Shown: positions 7,507 to 16,024, numbered from the stretch's first letter. The stretch is 64,000 bases of DNA from Rhodospirillum rubrum ATCC 11170 (GCF_000013085.1 NC_007643.1:124001-188000), one strand, 5' to 3'. Numbers and translations: made by a program. Notes: generated by a model from the sequence alone, not told the origin.

Positions 7507-9573
7507 ATGACCAAGGAAGGCGAAGAGGGTCGGCGCGGGATGGGGCCGGAGACCCCGGCGAGCGAGGGACGCCGCCGCACCCTGGCCTCGGCCCTGCGCG
7601 AAGAGGATCGCACCGGGGCCACGGCCTGGCCGCAGACCGAGGAGGGCGAGCCCGGATCCCCGCGCGACGCTGGCGCCGGCGAGGGGGGCGTTGTGCCCAC
7701 GCCCTTGCTGCGGCTGTCTTCGGCCCTGGCCCGGCGGATGGGCGGCGCCCCCCTCGCCCCGACCCTTGGCCAATCCCTGGAACTGGCCATGGCCGATCAC
7801 GCCGACGATGAAAAGGCCGACTCCCTGGCCCATTCGGCCCCGCCACCACCGACGACCGCGCGCCGCGCCGCCGCGCCGCCGGCCCTGGTGCCGGCGCTGG
7901 GGTTGGGCGATCAGCTGCTGGCCGGCGGGTTGATCTCACGCGATCAGATGCGGGTGGCCCATATCGAACAAAAGCGCTCCGGGGCGCCCTTGGGGCAGGT
8001 TCTGGTCGATCTTGGGTTCATCACCGATGGCGTGCTGGCCGAGGTGCTGGCCCAAAGCAGCGGTCACGACCGCTTTGACGCCGCGTCGACGCTTGCCGAT
8101 CCGGCGGCCCTGGCGCCCTTGCCCGAACGCGAGGCCCGGCGTTTGCGGGTGTTCCCCGTCGGCCTGCGCGGCTCGCTGCTGCGCTTGGCCATGGTCGATC
8201 CCCTTGATGTGGTGGCGATCGACGAGGTGCGCCGCCACTATGGCCGCGATGTGCGGATCGAACCGGTGGTGTCGTCGGAGGCCGAGATCGCCCAGGCCAT
8301 CGATCGCAGCTATGGCCATGTCCTGGCCCTTGATGGCGTGCTGCGCGAGCTTGAAACCCTGGGGGCGGCCGGCGCCGATCCGGAAAGCTTGCGTGATACC
8401 GACTCCCACCCGGTGGTGCGGCTGGTCAACGCCCTGCTGCTCGACGCCGTCAAGCGCCGGGCCTCGGATCTGCATTTCGAGCCCCAAGGGGCCTTTTTGC
8501 GGGTGCGCCTGCGCATCGACGGCACGCTGAGCCAGACGCTGATCTTCCATAAGCAATATTGGCCGGCGGTGGCCCAGCGCCTGAAGATCCTGGCCGGAAT
8601 GAACATCGCCGACCGCCTGGGGCCCCAGGATGGCCGGTTCTCGATGGCTATCGCCCACCGCAAGATCGACTTCCGCGCCTCGGTCATCCCCACTGTCCAT
8701 GGCGAGAACATGGTGCTGCGCGTGCTCGATCGCTCGGCCACCCCGCTCAAGCTCGAGCAACTGGCCTTGGCCCATGGCACGCTCGATCCCCTGGAACTGC
8801 TGGTCCGCCGGCCCGAAGGCCTGCTGTTGGTCACCGGCCCCACCGGTTCGGGCAAGACCACCACGCTTTACGCCTTGATGGACCATATCAGCGGCCCCGA
8901 GATCACCATCGTCACCTTGGAGGATCCGGTCGAATACGACCTGCCGCTGCTGCGTCAGACCCAGGTGCGCGAAGGGGCGCGGCTGGGCTTCGCCGATGGC
9001 ATCCGCGCCCTGCTGCGCCAGGATCCCGATGTCATGCTGGTCGGCGAGATCCGCGATGCCGATACCGCCGCCATGGCCCTGCGCGCGGCGATGACCGGCC
9101 ATCAGGTCTATGCGACGCTGCACGCCAATGACGCGCCTTCGGCCCTGCCGCGGCTGATGGATCTGGGGCTGCGGCCGGGGCTGCTCGCCGGCTCGCTGAT
9201 CGGCGTTCTCGCCCAGCGTCTGGTGCGCCGCCTGTGTCCGCACTGCCGGCAGAGCTATCGCGCCTCGCCGGTGGAATGCAAGATCCTGGGCCTTGATGCC
9301 ACGGATCCGCCCGAGATCTTCCGGGCGCGCGGCTGCGAGGCCTGCGGTCAAACCGGCTATCACGGCCGGGTGCCGATCAGCGAATTGCTGAGCATTAGCC
9401 CCGAGATCGACGACCTCATCGCCAGCGCCGCGCCCTTGGCCGAGATCCGCGCCCTGGCGACCCGTCAGGGCTATCGGCCGATGCTCGATGACGGGGCGCG
9501 GCTGGTCTGCGAGGGGGTGATCGATGTGGCGGCGCTGATGCGCGCCATCGACGTGACCCGCCGGCTGGCCTGA
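7507..9573 (+). CDS. Pilus/secretion assembly ATPase, GspE/PilB/MshE family
   Basis: 688 residues. The first 130 residues are low-complexity and charged. Residues about 133-184 (LGDQLLAGGLISRDQ, then PLGQVLVDLGFITDGVL) match the MshEN fold, which in MshE and PilB-type ATPases binds cyclic di-GMP. The motor domain has Walker A GPTGSGKTTT (444-453), an Asp box TLEDPVEYDL, Walker B VMLVGEIRDADT (near 510) and a His box TGHQVYATLHAND. A zinc-binding tetracysteine (CPHC at 577-580, CEAC at 610-613) is typical of extension ATPases. It powers pilus polymerisation from the cytoplasm. A strong AAGGAGG ribosome-binding site precedes the ATG. It is somewhat longer than usual because of the N-terminal tail. 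Confidence 0.92.
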   Translation: MTKEGEEGRRGMGPETPASEGRRRTLASALREEDRTGATAWPQTEEGEPGSPRDAGAGEGGVVPTPLLRLSSALARRMGGAPLAPTLGQSLELAMADHADDEKADSLAHSAPPPPTTARRAAAPPALVPALGLGDQLLAGGLISRDQMRVAHIEQKRSGAPLGQVLVDLGFITDGVLAEVLAQSSGHDRFDAASTLADPAALAPLPEREARRLRVFPVGLRGSLLRLAMVDPLDVVAIDEVRRHYGRDVRIEPVVSSEAEIAQAIDRSYGHVLALDGVLRELETLGAAGADPESLRDTDSHPVVRLVNALLLDAVKRRASDLHFEPQGAFLRVRLRIDGTLSQTLIFHKQYWPAVAQRLKILAGMNIADRLGPQDGRFSMAIAHRKIDFRASVIPTVHGENMVLRVLDRSATPLKLEQLALAHGTLDPLELLVRRPEGLLLVTGPTGSGKTTTLYALMDHISGPEITIVTLEDPVEYDLPLLRQTQVREGARLGFADGIRALLRQDPDVMLVGEIRDADTAAMALRAAMTGHQVYATLHANDAPSALPRLMDLGLRPGLLAGSLIGVLAQRLVRRLCPHCRQSYRASPVECKILGLDATDPPEIFRARGCEACGQTGYHGRVPISELLSISPEIDDLIASAAPLAEIRALATRQGYRPMLDDGARLVCEGVIDVAALMRAIDVTRRLA

Positions 9574-10808
9574 TGACGCTTTACGCCTATCGCGCCGTCA
9601 ACGCCCGGGGCCGGGTGGTGCGCGGGCGATTGGAGGCCGAGGGCGAAGGCGCCCTTCAGCGCGGCCTGCTGGGCGCCGGGCTGCATCTGTTGGCGGCCCG
9701 CCCGGCAAGCCGGCCCGATCGGCGGGGGCCGCTGGCCTGGATCGGCGGGCTGGTCGGGCGGCGCGGCGCCATCGCCGAGCGCGAGCTTCAACAGTTGTTC
9801 CTGCATCTCGACCGCGCCCTGGGCGCCGGGGTGCCGCTGCTCGAAGCCCTTGATGATATCGGCGAGGTGACCGGCGACGGTCGGCTGCGGATGATCTTGC
9901 GGCGGGTGCGCGGCGATCTGTCCCAGGGCCTCGCGCTGTCGGACGCGCTGGGGCGGCACGAGCGGGCTCTGGGGCCGATGGTCGCCCCCGTGGTGCGGGC
10001 CGGCGAGGAAAGCGGCGATCTGGGCGGCGCCTTCGGCCCTCTGGTTGCCCACCTGCGCTGGCGCGAGGATCTGGGGCGGCGGCTGCGCAAGGCCACGCGC
10101 TACCCCCTCGTCGTTCTTGGCGCCATCGCCTTGCTGTTCGTTTTCCTGATGGCGGTGGTGGTACCCGATCTCGCCAGCTTCCTCGGCGGTTTGGGCGAGG
10201 GCCTGCCGCCGCAGACCCGGGCGCTGATCGGGCTGTCGGGGCTGATCGTCGACCATGCCTTCGCCTTGGGCTTTCTGGCCCTTGCCGGCCTTCTCGCGCC
10301 CGGTCTGGCGCGGCGGATGTCCGATGAAGCCGCCTATCGCCTGGATGCCTGGATCCTTGCCTTGCCGCTGGGCGGACCGCTGATCCGGCGTATCGCGCTC
10401 TCGCGCTTTTGCCATTTCTTCGCCCTGATGGTCGGCGCCGGGGTGCCGCTGGCGGTCTGCCTTGCCACCGCGCGCGGCGTTCTGGGCAATCGCTGCCTGG
10501 CCGAGGCCCTGGATACGGCGACGGCGGCGGTCACCGCCGGTCATCCGCTGTCCGATGCCCTGCGGCTTTCGGGGCAGTTTCCGCCGCTGGTCACCCGCAT
10601 GGTGCGCATCGGCGAGGATGGCGGCGATCTGGCCGGGGCCCTGGGCCATGTCAGCGCCTTCCATGACGGCGATGTCGCCGAGGCCACCGACCGGCTGATC
10701 GGCTTGCTTGAACCCGCCTTGCTGTTGGTCGCGGGCGGTCTGCTGGGCTGGATCGTCTGGGCGGTGCTGCTGCCGGTCTATGACAGCCTGATCGTCTTGG
10801 CCGGTTGA
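9573..10808 (+). CDS. Inner-membrane platform protein, GspF/PilC/MshG family
   Basis: 411 residues. It begins MTLYAYRAVNARGRVVRG, the usual start of GspF-family proteins, and has two T2SSF domains: one near residues 75-195 (LFLHLDRALGAGVPLLEALDDI, GEESGDLGGAFGPL) and one near 275-400 (FCHFFALMVGAGVPLAVCL, IGEDGGDLAGALGH). Three hydrophobic helices follow these repeats (around 180-205, 225-250 and the C-terminus). The protein sits in the inner membrane and couples the ATPase to pilin insertion. Its ATG overlaps the last base of the ATPase stop (TGATG), so the two are translated together. Confidence 0.92.
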   Translation: MTLYAYRAVNARGRVVRGRLEAEGEGALQRGLLGAGLHLLAARPASRPDRRGPLAWIGGLVGRRGAIAERELQQLFLHLDRALGAGVPLLEALDDIGEVTGDGRLRMILRRVRGDLSQGLALSDALGRHERALGPMVAPVVRAGEESGDLGGAFGPLVAHLRWREDLGRRLRKATRYPLVVLGAIALLFVFLMAVVVPDLASFLGGLGEGLPPQTRALIGLSGLIVDHAFALGFLALAGLLAPGLARRMSDEAAYRLDAWILALPLGGPLIRRIALSRFCHFFALMVGAGVPLAVCLATARGVLGNRCLAEALDTATAAVTAGHPLSDALRLSGQFPPLVTRMVRIGEDGGDLAGALGHVSAFHDGDVAEATDRLIGLLEPALLLVAGGLLGWIVWAVLLPVYDSLIVLAG

Positions 10809-10824
10809 ATACTGCACGTTTTAA

Positions 10825-10854
10825 TTGATAAAGCCGTGATTCCTGGTCTTATAG
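10825..10854 (+). promoter_or_regulatory. Candidate promoter for the second pilus cluster
   Basis: In the 75-base gap after the platform gene, TTGATA (10825-10830) is followed after 18 bases by TTATAG (10849-10854). The stretch is visibly AT-richer than the surroundings. This would allow separate transcription of the four-base-overlapping genes at 10884, 12359 and 13327. Assigned by eye only. Confidence 0.4.
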
Positions 10855-10883
10855 GATGCTAGTCCTGGGGAGGAGGCGGCGAT

Positions 10884-12362
10884 TTGACGGAGGGGGTGGC
10901 GAGGGCCCGGCGGCTGCCCCGGGCATCCCGGGCGCCTGGGGCTGCCCTGGTTCTGGCCGAGGGGGCGGCGCCGCTGCTGGTCTCGGCCGGGGGCGTTCGG
11001 GCGATCGAGGCCGAGCGCGGCCAGGGTGCCTTGGCGGGCGCGGCCTTGGCCGAGGCGGTCATTCAGGCCCTGGGCGGCGGGTTCACCGGCCGGTTGCTGG
11101 TGCTGGTCGACGCCGCCGACCTGCGGGTTGAAACCGCCGAGATTCCCCGTGTCGGCCCCTTCGATCACCGGGCCTTGCGCCGCGCCCATCTTGGCGCCGC
11201 TTTGCCGCAGGCCTTTTGGCGGGCGGCGCGGGTCGTCCGCGCCCCGGTGCGCTCGCTGGTGATGACCGGGCTGGGCGATCGCGGCGGCGCCCTCGCCGCC
11301 CTGATCGCCGCCCTGCGCGACCGCGGGCTGGCCTTGCGCGGGCCGATCGCCGGGGCCTTGGCCCTTCCCGCCCTCGGCGCCCGCCTTGATCCGGGGCCGC
11401 CGGGCGAGCATCAAGGCTGGGCGCTGACCTTGCTGCTTGGACGCGCCGGCACCCGTCAGATCGTGACCCGCGATGGCGCTCCGGTGCTTGCCCGCCTGGG
11501 GCCGGCCGGGCTCGATGGCGACGCCTTGGCCGAGGAGGCGCGGGCGACGTTGGGCTATCTGCGGCGCCGGGGCTATCCCGGTGACGCCCCCTGCCGCTTG
11601 CTGCTGCTTGGCGGCGACGGCGCCACCGCCCGGGCCTTCCGCCAAGCCGCCGCGCCTTTGGCGGCGGGGGCGGCCATCCTGGCGCCAACCGATGCCGAGG
11701 CCGCCCTGCGCCTGGGCGCCCCCGCCGGCTGTGGCGCCGAAGCCTTGCTGGCCTGGGCGAGCTTGGAGAGCCCTTTCCGTCATTTATGGCTGCTTGCCCC
11801 GGCGCAGGAAAAGCCGGGGCCGGCCTTCGCCTCAAGCCGGCTTTTGTTGGCCGTCTGCCTTGTTTTCGGGGTGGCCATGGGGGCTTGGATGGCCTTTGAA
11901 GCGCGGACATTGCGCGATCTTAGCCTGCGGCGCGCCAATTTAGCGGGGATGTTGGCTGATTTGGCGGTTGAGAAGGCTGCTTTGGCCCGCGAAAAGGAGA
12001 GTTTTCCGGTTCCCGAGGCCGTATTGCGCGCCTTCGCCGCCCACCAGGCCTTGCCGGCTCCCGTGTTCTGGCGGGGCGAGGGGGACGACGGGGGGGAACT
12101 GCGCGCCGCTCTTGGCCCGGGGACCCTGGTCGAAGCGCTGCGTTTTGACGGCGAGGGCGTGGCGCCGGGCACGCTTCATCTCAGCCTTGCGGCGTCGACG
12201 GCGCCGTCGCCGGGGGTGTTGCGCGCCCGGCTGGGCGCCGCCTTTCCCGGCCGATCCGTTGTGGTTGACGGCGGCCTCGATGAGGCGACCGCGATGCACG
12301 GCGGCGGTACGACCACCGCTCGGCCGCTGGTGGTCCGCCTCGGCCCGCCGGGGGCGCGATGA
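10884..12362 (+). CDS. GspL/PilM-PilN/MshI-like assembly protein
   Basis: 492 residues from a TTG start placed 8 bases after GGGGAGGAGG; no ATG or GTG fits better. The N-terminal 300 residues have the alternating strand pattern of an actin-like fold (LLVLVDAADLRVETAEIPRV, LTLLLGRAGTRQIVTRDG, CRLLLLGGDGATARAF), as in GspL, PilM and MshI. A single membrane helix lies near residue 312-332 (LLLAVCLVFGVAMGAWMAF), followed by a coiled-coil-like segment and a small periplasmic domain with the PilN/GspL type arrangement (ALRFDGEGVAPGTLHLSL). In such systems this protein links the cytoplasmic ATPase to the periplasmic parts. Sequence identity to known members looks low, so the call rests on architecture and position. 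Confidence 0.6.
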   Translation: MTEGVARARRLPRASRAPGAALVLAEGAAPLLVSAGGVRAIEAERGQGALAGAALAEAVIQALGGGFTGRLLVLVDAADLRVETAEIPRVGPFDHRALRRAHLGAALPQAFWRAARVVRAPVRSLVMTGLGDRGGALAALIAALRDRGLALRGPIAGALALPALGARLDPGPPGEHQGWALTLLLGRAGTRQIVTRDGAPVLARLGPAGLDGDALAEEARATLGYLRRRGYPGDAPCRLLLLGGDGATARAFRQAAAPLAAGAAILAPTDAEAALRLGAPAGCGAEALLAWASLESPFRHLWLLAPAQEKPGPAFASSRLLLAVCLVFGVAMGAWMAFEARTLRDLSLRRANLAGMLADLAVEKAALAREKESFPVPEAVLRAFAAHQALPAPVFWRGEGDDGGELRAALGPGTLVEALRFDGEGVAPGTLHLSLAASTAPSPGVLRARLGAAFPGRSVVVDGGLDEATAMHGGGTTTARPLVVRLGPPGAR

Positions 12363-13330
12363 GACGGCGGTGGCTGGGCCTTGGCCTCGCCCTGGCCTGC
12401 CTGGGGGCGGCCTTGGCCCTGAGCGGGCAGGTGGCGCGCGAAAGCGCCCGTCTTGACGATCTTGAACGCTCCTTTCGCGCCCAAAGCGCCGCCCTGGCGG
12501 GCGACCGGCGCGCGCAAGCCGAGGGCAGGGATTTGGCCGAGGCGTGGCGAAAGGCCTGGGCCCGGGGGGATCTGGCCGATATCGACCGTCGGGGGACCTT
12601 GGATCCCTTGCCCGATCTGGCGGCGCGTTGGCGGATCTTCGCTGTGGAAAGCACCCTGGCCCCGCGGACCTCGCGTCCCGTGGCCGAGGGGCTTGAGAGT
12701 GTTAGCGATACCCTGACCTTAAGCGGCCAAGCCTTGCTTGATGGCGATATCCTGGGGTTCGCCGAAGCCGTCGCCAAGGCGTTCTCGCCCCGGGGCGGGG
12801 TGAGCGGCCTGGAGATCAGGCGCTCGGCGGAAGCGGAGGGGATCGATCTCGCCTCTGTCGCGCAAGGGAGCGAAGCGGCGCTTCTGACCTTTGAGCTGCG
12901 CCTGCGCCGCGATGGGCTGATCTGGCGTGGTCCGGGGGCGCCCGCCCCAGACCCCGCCCCGGATGTCATCGCCGATGGGGAAAGCGGGGCGCCGCCCCGC
13001 GCCCTGCTGCTCGGCACCAGCCGCGAGGGGGCGGCGGTGGTCGCCGCGATCAGCGCCGGCCCCTGGGGACGGCCGCCGGGCTGGCGCGATCTGCGCGATC
13101 TGCGCCTTGATGCCCTGCTGTGGGTGGGGCCGGCGGCTTGGACGGTGTGGTTGAACGGCAAGGCTTATGGCCCGCTGTCGCTAGCGCCACCCCATGTGCG
13201 GCTGCTTGGCGCCAGTTCCCGGGGGGTGACGCTGGCCGTTGAACGCGGCCCCGGCGACTGGCGGCGGGTCGGCCTGCGCCCGGCCCAGACCTATCGGGTG
13301 TTCGACGACCGCTTGGAGGGCGGCCTATGA
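12359..13330 (+). CDS. MshJ/MshK-like protein (apparent fusion)
   Basis: 323 residues. One N-terminal membrane helix (LGLGLALACLGAALALSG) is followed by a helical stretch (ARESARLDDLERSFRAQ) and a ferredoxin-like region to about residue 190, the layout of GspM/PilO/MshJ. The C-terminal 80 residues (LDALLWVGPAAWTVWLNG, then VRLLGASSRGVTLAVERG) resemble the MshK/GspC-like small beta domain, with the WTVWLNG turn typical of proteins that carry a short SH3-like homology region. In MSHA loci these are two separate genes, so this looks like a fusion. It overlaps both neighbours by 4 bases (ATGA). The fusion is my inference from architecture; no family match was tested. Confidence 0.5.
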   Translation: MRRRWLGLGLALACLGAALALSGQVARESARLDDLERSFRAQSAALAGDRRAQAEGRDLAEAWRKAWARGDLADIDRRGTLDPLPDLAARWRIFAVESTLAPRTSRPVAEGLESVSDTLTLSGQALLDGDILGFAEAVAKAFSPRGGVSGLEIRRSAEAEGIDLASVAQGSEAALLTFELRLRRDGLIWRGPGAPAPDPAPDVIADGESGAPPRALLLGTSREGAAVVAAISAGPWGRPPGWRDLRDLRLDALLWVGPAAWTVWLNGKAYGPLSLAPPHVRLLGASSRGVTLAVERGPGDWRRVGLRPAQTYRVFDDRLEGGL

Positions 13331-14064
13331 CGGCGGAGGTGGGGGGAACGCCGGCCCTGGCGCTTGCGGGGCTGCGCATACGGCGCGGGCGGCGGCAAAC
13401 CTTGGCGATCGACGATCTGGTCATCGGCCCCGGGGAAGTGGTTGGTCTGGTCGGCCTGAACGGGGCGGGCAAGACCACCTTGCTGCGCGCCTGCGCCGGA
13501 TTGCTGGCGCCGGCCGCCGGTTCTGTGCGGCTGTTTGGCGCCGATCCCCGCGCGGCGCCGGCCCGCCGGGCCTTGGCCTATCTGCCTGAAAATCACCGGC
13601 CGATGGCGGTCTTGCGCGGCGATCACTGGGCGCGCGCCCTGTTGCTTGGTCACGGCAAAACGATGGAGCCCACCGCCCTGGCCTCGGCCTGTCAGGCCTT
13701 GGCGCTTGATCCCGCCCTGCTGGGTCGCCCGGTGGGTCAATGGTCGAAGGGCGGCGAACGCAAGCTGGCCTTGGCCGCCACCTTGCTGGCGGCAGCGCCA
13801 CTGACCTTGCTTGACGAACCGGCGGCCGGGCTTGATCCCCGGGCCCGGGTGGCGTTGAAGGATCGTTTGTTGGCGGCGCGCGCCGAGGCGCGGACGGTGG
13901 TGCTGTCTAGCCACCTGCTGGCCGATGTGGAGGAGTTGTGCGACCGCCTGCTGGTTCTGCGCGATGGAACGCTGATCTTCGATGGCCCGCCGGCGGCGCT
14001 GTGCGCCCGGTATGGCGGCATCGGCCTGGAACGCGCCTTTCTCGCCCATATCGATCACGGCTGA
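13327..14064 (+). CDS. ABC transporter ATP-binding protein, end of pilus locus
   Basis: 245 residues. Walker A is GLNGAGKTTL and Walker B is LTLLDEPAAGLDP with the catalytic Glu; the switch His is in SSHLLADVEELCDR. The family signature is degenerate: QWSKGGERKLALA stands where LSGGQ is expected. The overall form (short, D-loop AGLDPRARV, C-terminal LIFDGPPAAL) fits CcmA/NatA-type exporters. It overlaps the upstream pilus gene by 4 bases and overlaps the convergent PilT-like gene tail-to-tail by 10 bases. The obvious partner is the membrane protein at 5366. Substrate unknown. Confidence 0.8.
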   Translation: MTAEVGGTPALALAGLRIRRGRRQTLAIDDLVIGPGEVVGLVGLNGAGKTTLLRACAGLLAPAAGSVRLFGADPRAAPARRALAYLPENHRPMAVLRGDHWARALLLGHGKTMEPTALASACQALALDPALLGRPVGQWSKGGERKLALAATLLAAAPLTLLDEPAAGLDPRARVALKDRLLAARAEARTVVLSSHLLADVEELCDRLLVLRDGTLIFDGPPAALCARYGGIGLERAFLAHIDHG

Positions 14065-15101
14065 TCGGCGAAGCACCGCGCTTCGACAAGGCCTTCGGCT
14101 TCAAGGGCGTCGCGGGCGTCGGCTTCGGGCAGCATGCCCAGGCGGCGGCCGATCTCCATCAGCGCCGGCAACTGGCGGGTCTGGCCGTCGCGGATCGCCG
14201 CCTTCACCGCCGGCGAGGCCAGCAGCAGGCTGAAAAGGCCGATCCGCCCGCCGCCCCGACGGGCGAGCAGGCGCTGGTAAACCACGGCGGCCAGGGCGGT
14301 GGCCAGGGCCTCGCGGGCGGCGTCCCGGCCGGGAGCGCCGCCATCGAAGGACAGCAGATCAAGGGCGCGGTCAATGGCGCCCGCCGCGCTCGCCGCATGC
14401 AAGGTGGCGATCACCAGATGGCCGGTCCCGGCGGTACGCAGGGCCAGGGCCAGGGTTTGGGGATCGCGGATCTCGCCGATCAGCACCACATCGGGGTCGG
14501 CGCGCAGGGCCGCCGTCAGCCCGGCGGCGAAGCTTGCCGTATGGGTGCCGACCTCGCGCTGGGTGACCGGTCCGCCCAGCGGCGCATGGCGGAACTCCAC
14601 CGGATCCTCGACGGTCAGGATATGGCGCCCGCCCGCCCGGTTGATGGTGTCGATCAAACAGGCCGCCGTGGTGGTCTTGCCCGCCCCGGCGGCGCCGGCG
14701 ATCAGGATCAAGCCGTCGCGGCGCCCGGTTAGCGCCGTTATCGCCGGCGGCAGTCCCAGGCTTTCGGCCGCCGGTGGCCGATCGGCGAGCAGGCGCAGCA
14801 CCAGGGTCGGCCCGGCCAGCGCCCGGCAGGCGGTGACCCGCACCCGCAAGGGGGGATCGGCGGCCATCGGCAAGCTCAGCATCGCCTCGGCCTCGCCCAG
14901 GCGCTCCAGGCGCTCGCGCGCCGGCTGGTCAAGGGCCTGGGCGATCAGGCCCATGATCGCCGATCGATCAATCAGGGCGCCTTGCGGCGTCATCTCGCTT
15001 AACCGGCCGTCGATGCGCAGGGACGGCGCCATCCCCACGGCGAGATGGAGATCGCTGGCGGAGCGCTGATGGGCAAGGCGCAGCAAAGACGTCAGGTCCA
15101 T
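14055..15101 (-). CDS. PilT/PilU-like retraction ATPase
   Basis: 348 residues, the usual PilT length. It starts MDLTSLLRLAHQRSASDLHL, the classic PilT N-terminus (ASDLHL). Walker A is GAAGAGKTTT, the Asp box is TVEDPVEFRH, Walker B is VVLIGEIRDPQT and the His box is TGHLVIATLHA. No tetracysteine is present, which separates it from the extension ATPases. Near the C-terminus AIRDGQTRQL is a partial copy of the PilT AIRNLIR motif needed for retraction. It is transcribed toward the plus-strand pilus locus and its last 10 bases overlap the ABC ATPase gene, so it has its own promoter upstream of 15101. It would make the pilus retractile. Confidence 0.85.
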   Translation of the reverse strand: MDLTSLLRLAHQRSASDLHLAVGMAPSLRIDGRLSEMTPQGALIDRSAIMGLIAQALDQPARERLERLGEAEAMLSLPMAADPPLRVRVTACRALAGPTLVLRLLADRPPAAESLGLPPAITALTGRRDGLILIAGAAGAGKTTTAACLIDTINRAGGRHILTVEDPVEFRHAPLGGPVTQREVGTHTASFAAGLTAALRADPDVVLIGEIRDPQTLALALRTAGTGHLVIATLHAASAAGAIDRALDLLSFDGGAPGRDAAREALATALAAVVYQRLLARRGGGRIGLFSLLLASPAVKAAIRDGQTRQLPALMEIGRRLGMLPEADARDALEAEGLVEARCFADQP

Positions 15102-15133
15102 CGCGGAGCCCCAGGGTAAACGGCATAAGAAAA

Positions 15134-15162
15134 GGGCGCCCCGTTAGTATAACGGGACGCCC
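15134..15162 (-). terminator. Intrinsic terminator after DUF1328 gene
   Basis: GGGCGCCCCGTT and AACGGGACGCCC form a 12-bp stem with one mismatch around a 5-base loop. Read on the minus strand the stem is followed by TTTTCTTATG, so it should stop transcription of the small gene at 15185 before the PilT-like gene. Confidence 0.75.
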
Positions 15163-15184
15163 CTGGAAAGCCAAACCCGGGCGG

Positions 15185-15355
15185 CTAAAGCCGCGAGCGG
15201 CGGGTGAAGTGCATGATCAGCGAGATGACCAGCAGCACCAGGAACACGAAGAAGAGAATCTGGGCAATGCTGGCGGCCGCTCCGGCGATTCCGCCAAAGC
15301 CAAAGAGCGCGGCGACAACCGCGACGACGAGAAAGATCAGGGCCCATGTCAACAT
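15185..15355 (-). CDS. DUF1328 small membrane protein (YtjA family)
   Basis: 56 residues starting [20 protein letters not shown], then [19 protein letters not shown] and ending HFTRRSRL. This is the complete DUF1328/YtjA pattern: two membrane helices joined by a Gly/Ala turn, with a short basic tail. The ATG follows AAGGAG with good spacing. The family is widespread in proteobacteria, often next to stress genes; its function is unknown. It stands alone between an AT-rich gap and its own terminator, so it is monocistronic. Confidence 0.9.
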   Translation of the reverse strand: MLTWALIFLVVAVVAALFGFGGIAGAAASIAQILFFVFLVLLVISLIMHFTRRSRL

Positions 15356-16024
15356 GAGTGGTCTCCTTACATCCTGAATTCTTATGTTGTGTGGAGAACC
15401 CGTGGCAGAGGAATTGGTTGCGTCTGAAATTTATTGGGTATCCGCGTCTTGACCGGCGAGAGGGGACTGTTGGCTAGGGCGGCGAGGGGAACCGGGAACA
15501 CCGGCTTTCCGGGCCTTGCCCTGGCATGCGCAGGGAGTCCTGGGGCGGAAGGCCCTGAAGGGCCTTTGTACAATCATGAGGGGTTTCTTCTTCGCGCGGG
15601 ACTGACGGCCCCTCTTCTGGGGGTAACGAGAGCGTCGAAGGGAGGCCTCGCGGGCTGAGCAGGGAGGGCGTAAGGGAAACCCGATGCCAAAAATTGGAAG
15701 AACTCAAAAAATCCGTTCTCCGGTAAGCCTTGTGGCCGGATTTTTGTTTGATTCAAGAATTGGAATCCAGGTATCGGATAAGGGGAAATATCTTGATCGA
15801 TGCGGTCTGTTTTGATAATCTTTACTTCTCTAAAGTAAAGAAGAGTCGCGGACTATTTTTCTTAACGCCTAATTTAGGCGTGAACGATGCTCTTTTTTTG
15901 ATATTTTATCAATATTAGATAATTTAAATTTACTTAAAGATTAGTCATTCTTCTTTTATTTTTAAATAAAAAATATTGTTTTTATTGAAAAGATTAAATT
16001 ATCGGTTTTTCCTCGGGGGGCATT
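15356..16024. other. Long AT-rich intergenic region
   Basis: About 670 bases between the DUF1328 gene and a chemoreceptor. The first half is GC-rich and holds an 8-bp hairpin AAGGCCCT-GA-AGGGCCTT (15549-15566). From about 15760 the DNA turns very AT-rich, with T and A runs, a palindrome at 15865-15881 and another A/T palindrome TTTTATTT-TT-AAATAAAA (15954-15971). No frame of more than about 75 codons has a convincing start or composition. It probably carries the divergent promoters and may be a residue of transferred DNA. Confidence 0.6.
15865..15881. repeat. Inverted repeat ACGCCTA-ATT-TAGGCGT
   Basis: A perfect 7-bp inverted repeat with a 3-base centre in otherwise featureless AT-rich DNA, about 145 bases upstream of the chemoreceptor start. 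A run of seven T lies 12 bases after it, so on the plus strand it could be a weak terminator; a regulator site is the other reading. Confidence 0.4.

Noticed and set aside
15434-15658. Small plus-strand frame (74 codons) in the long gap
   Set aside because: No ribosome-binding site, composition not like a gene, interrupted by a hairpin; frames on the other strand overlap it equally.
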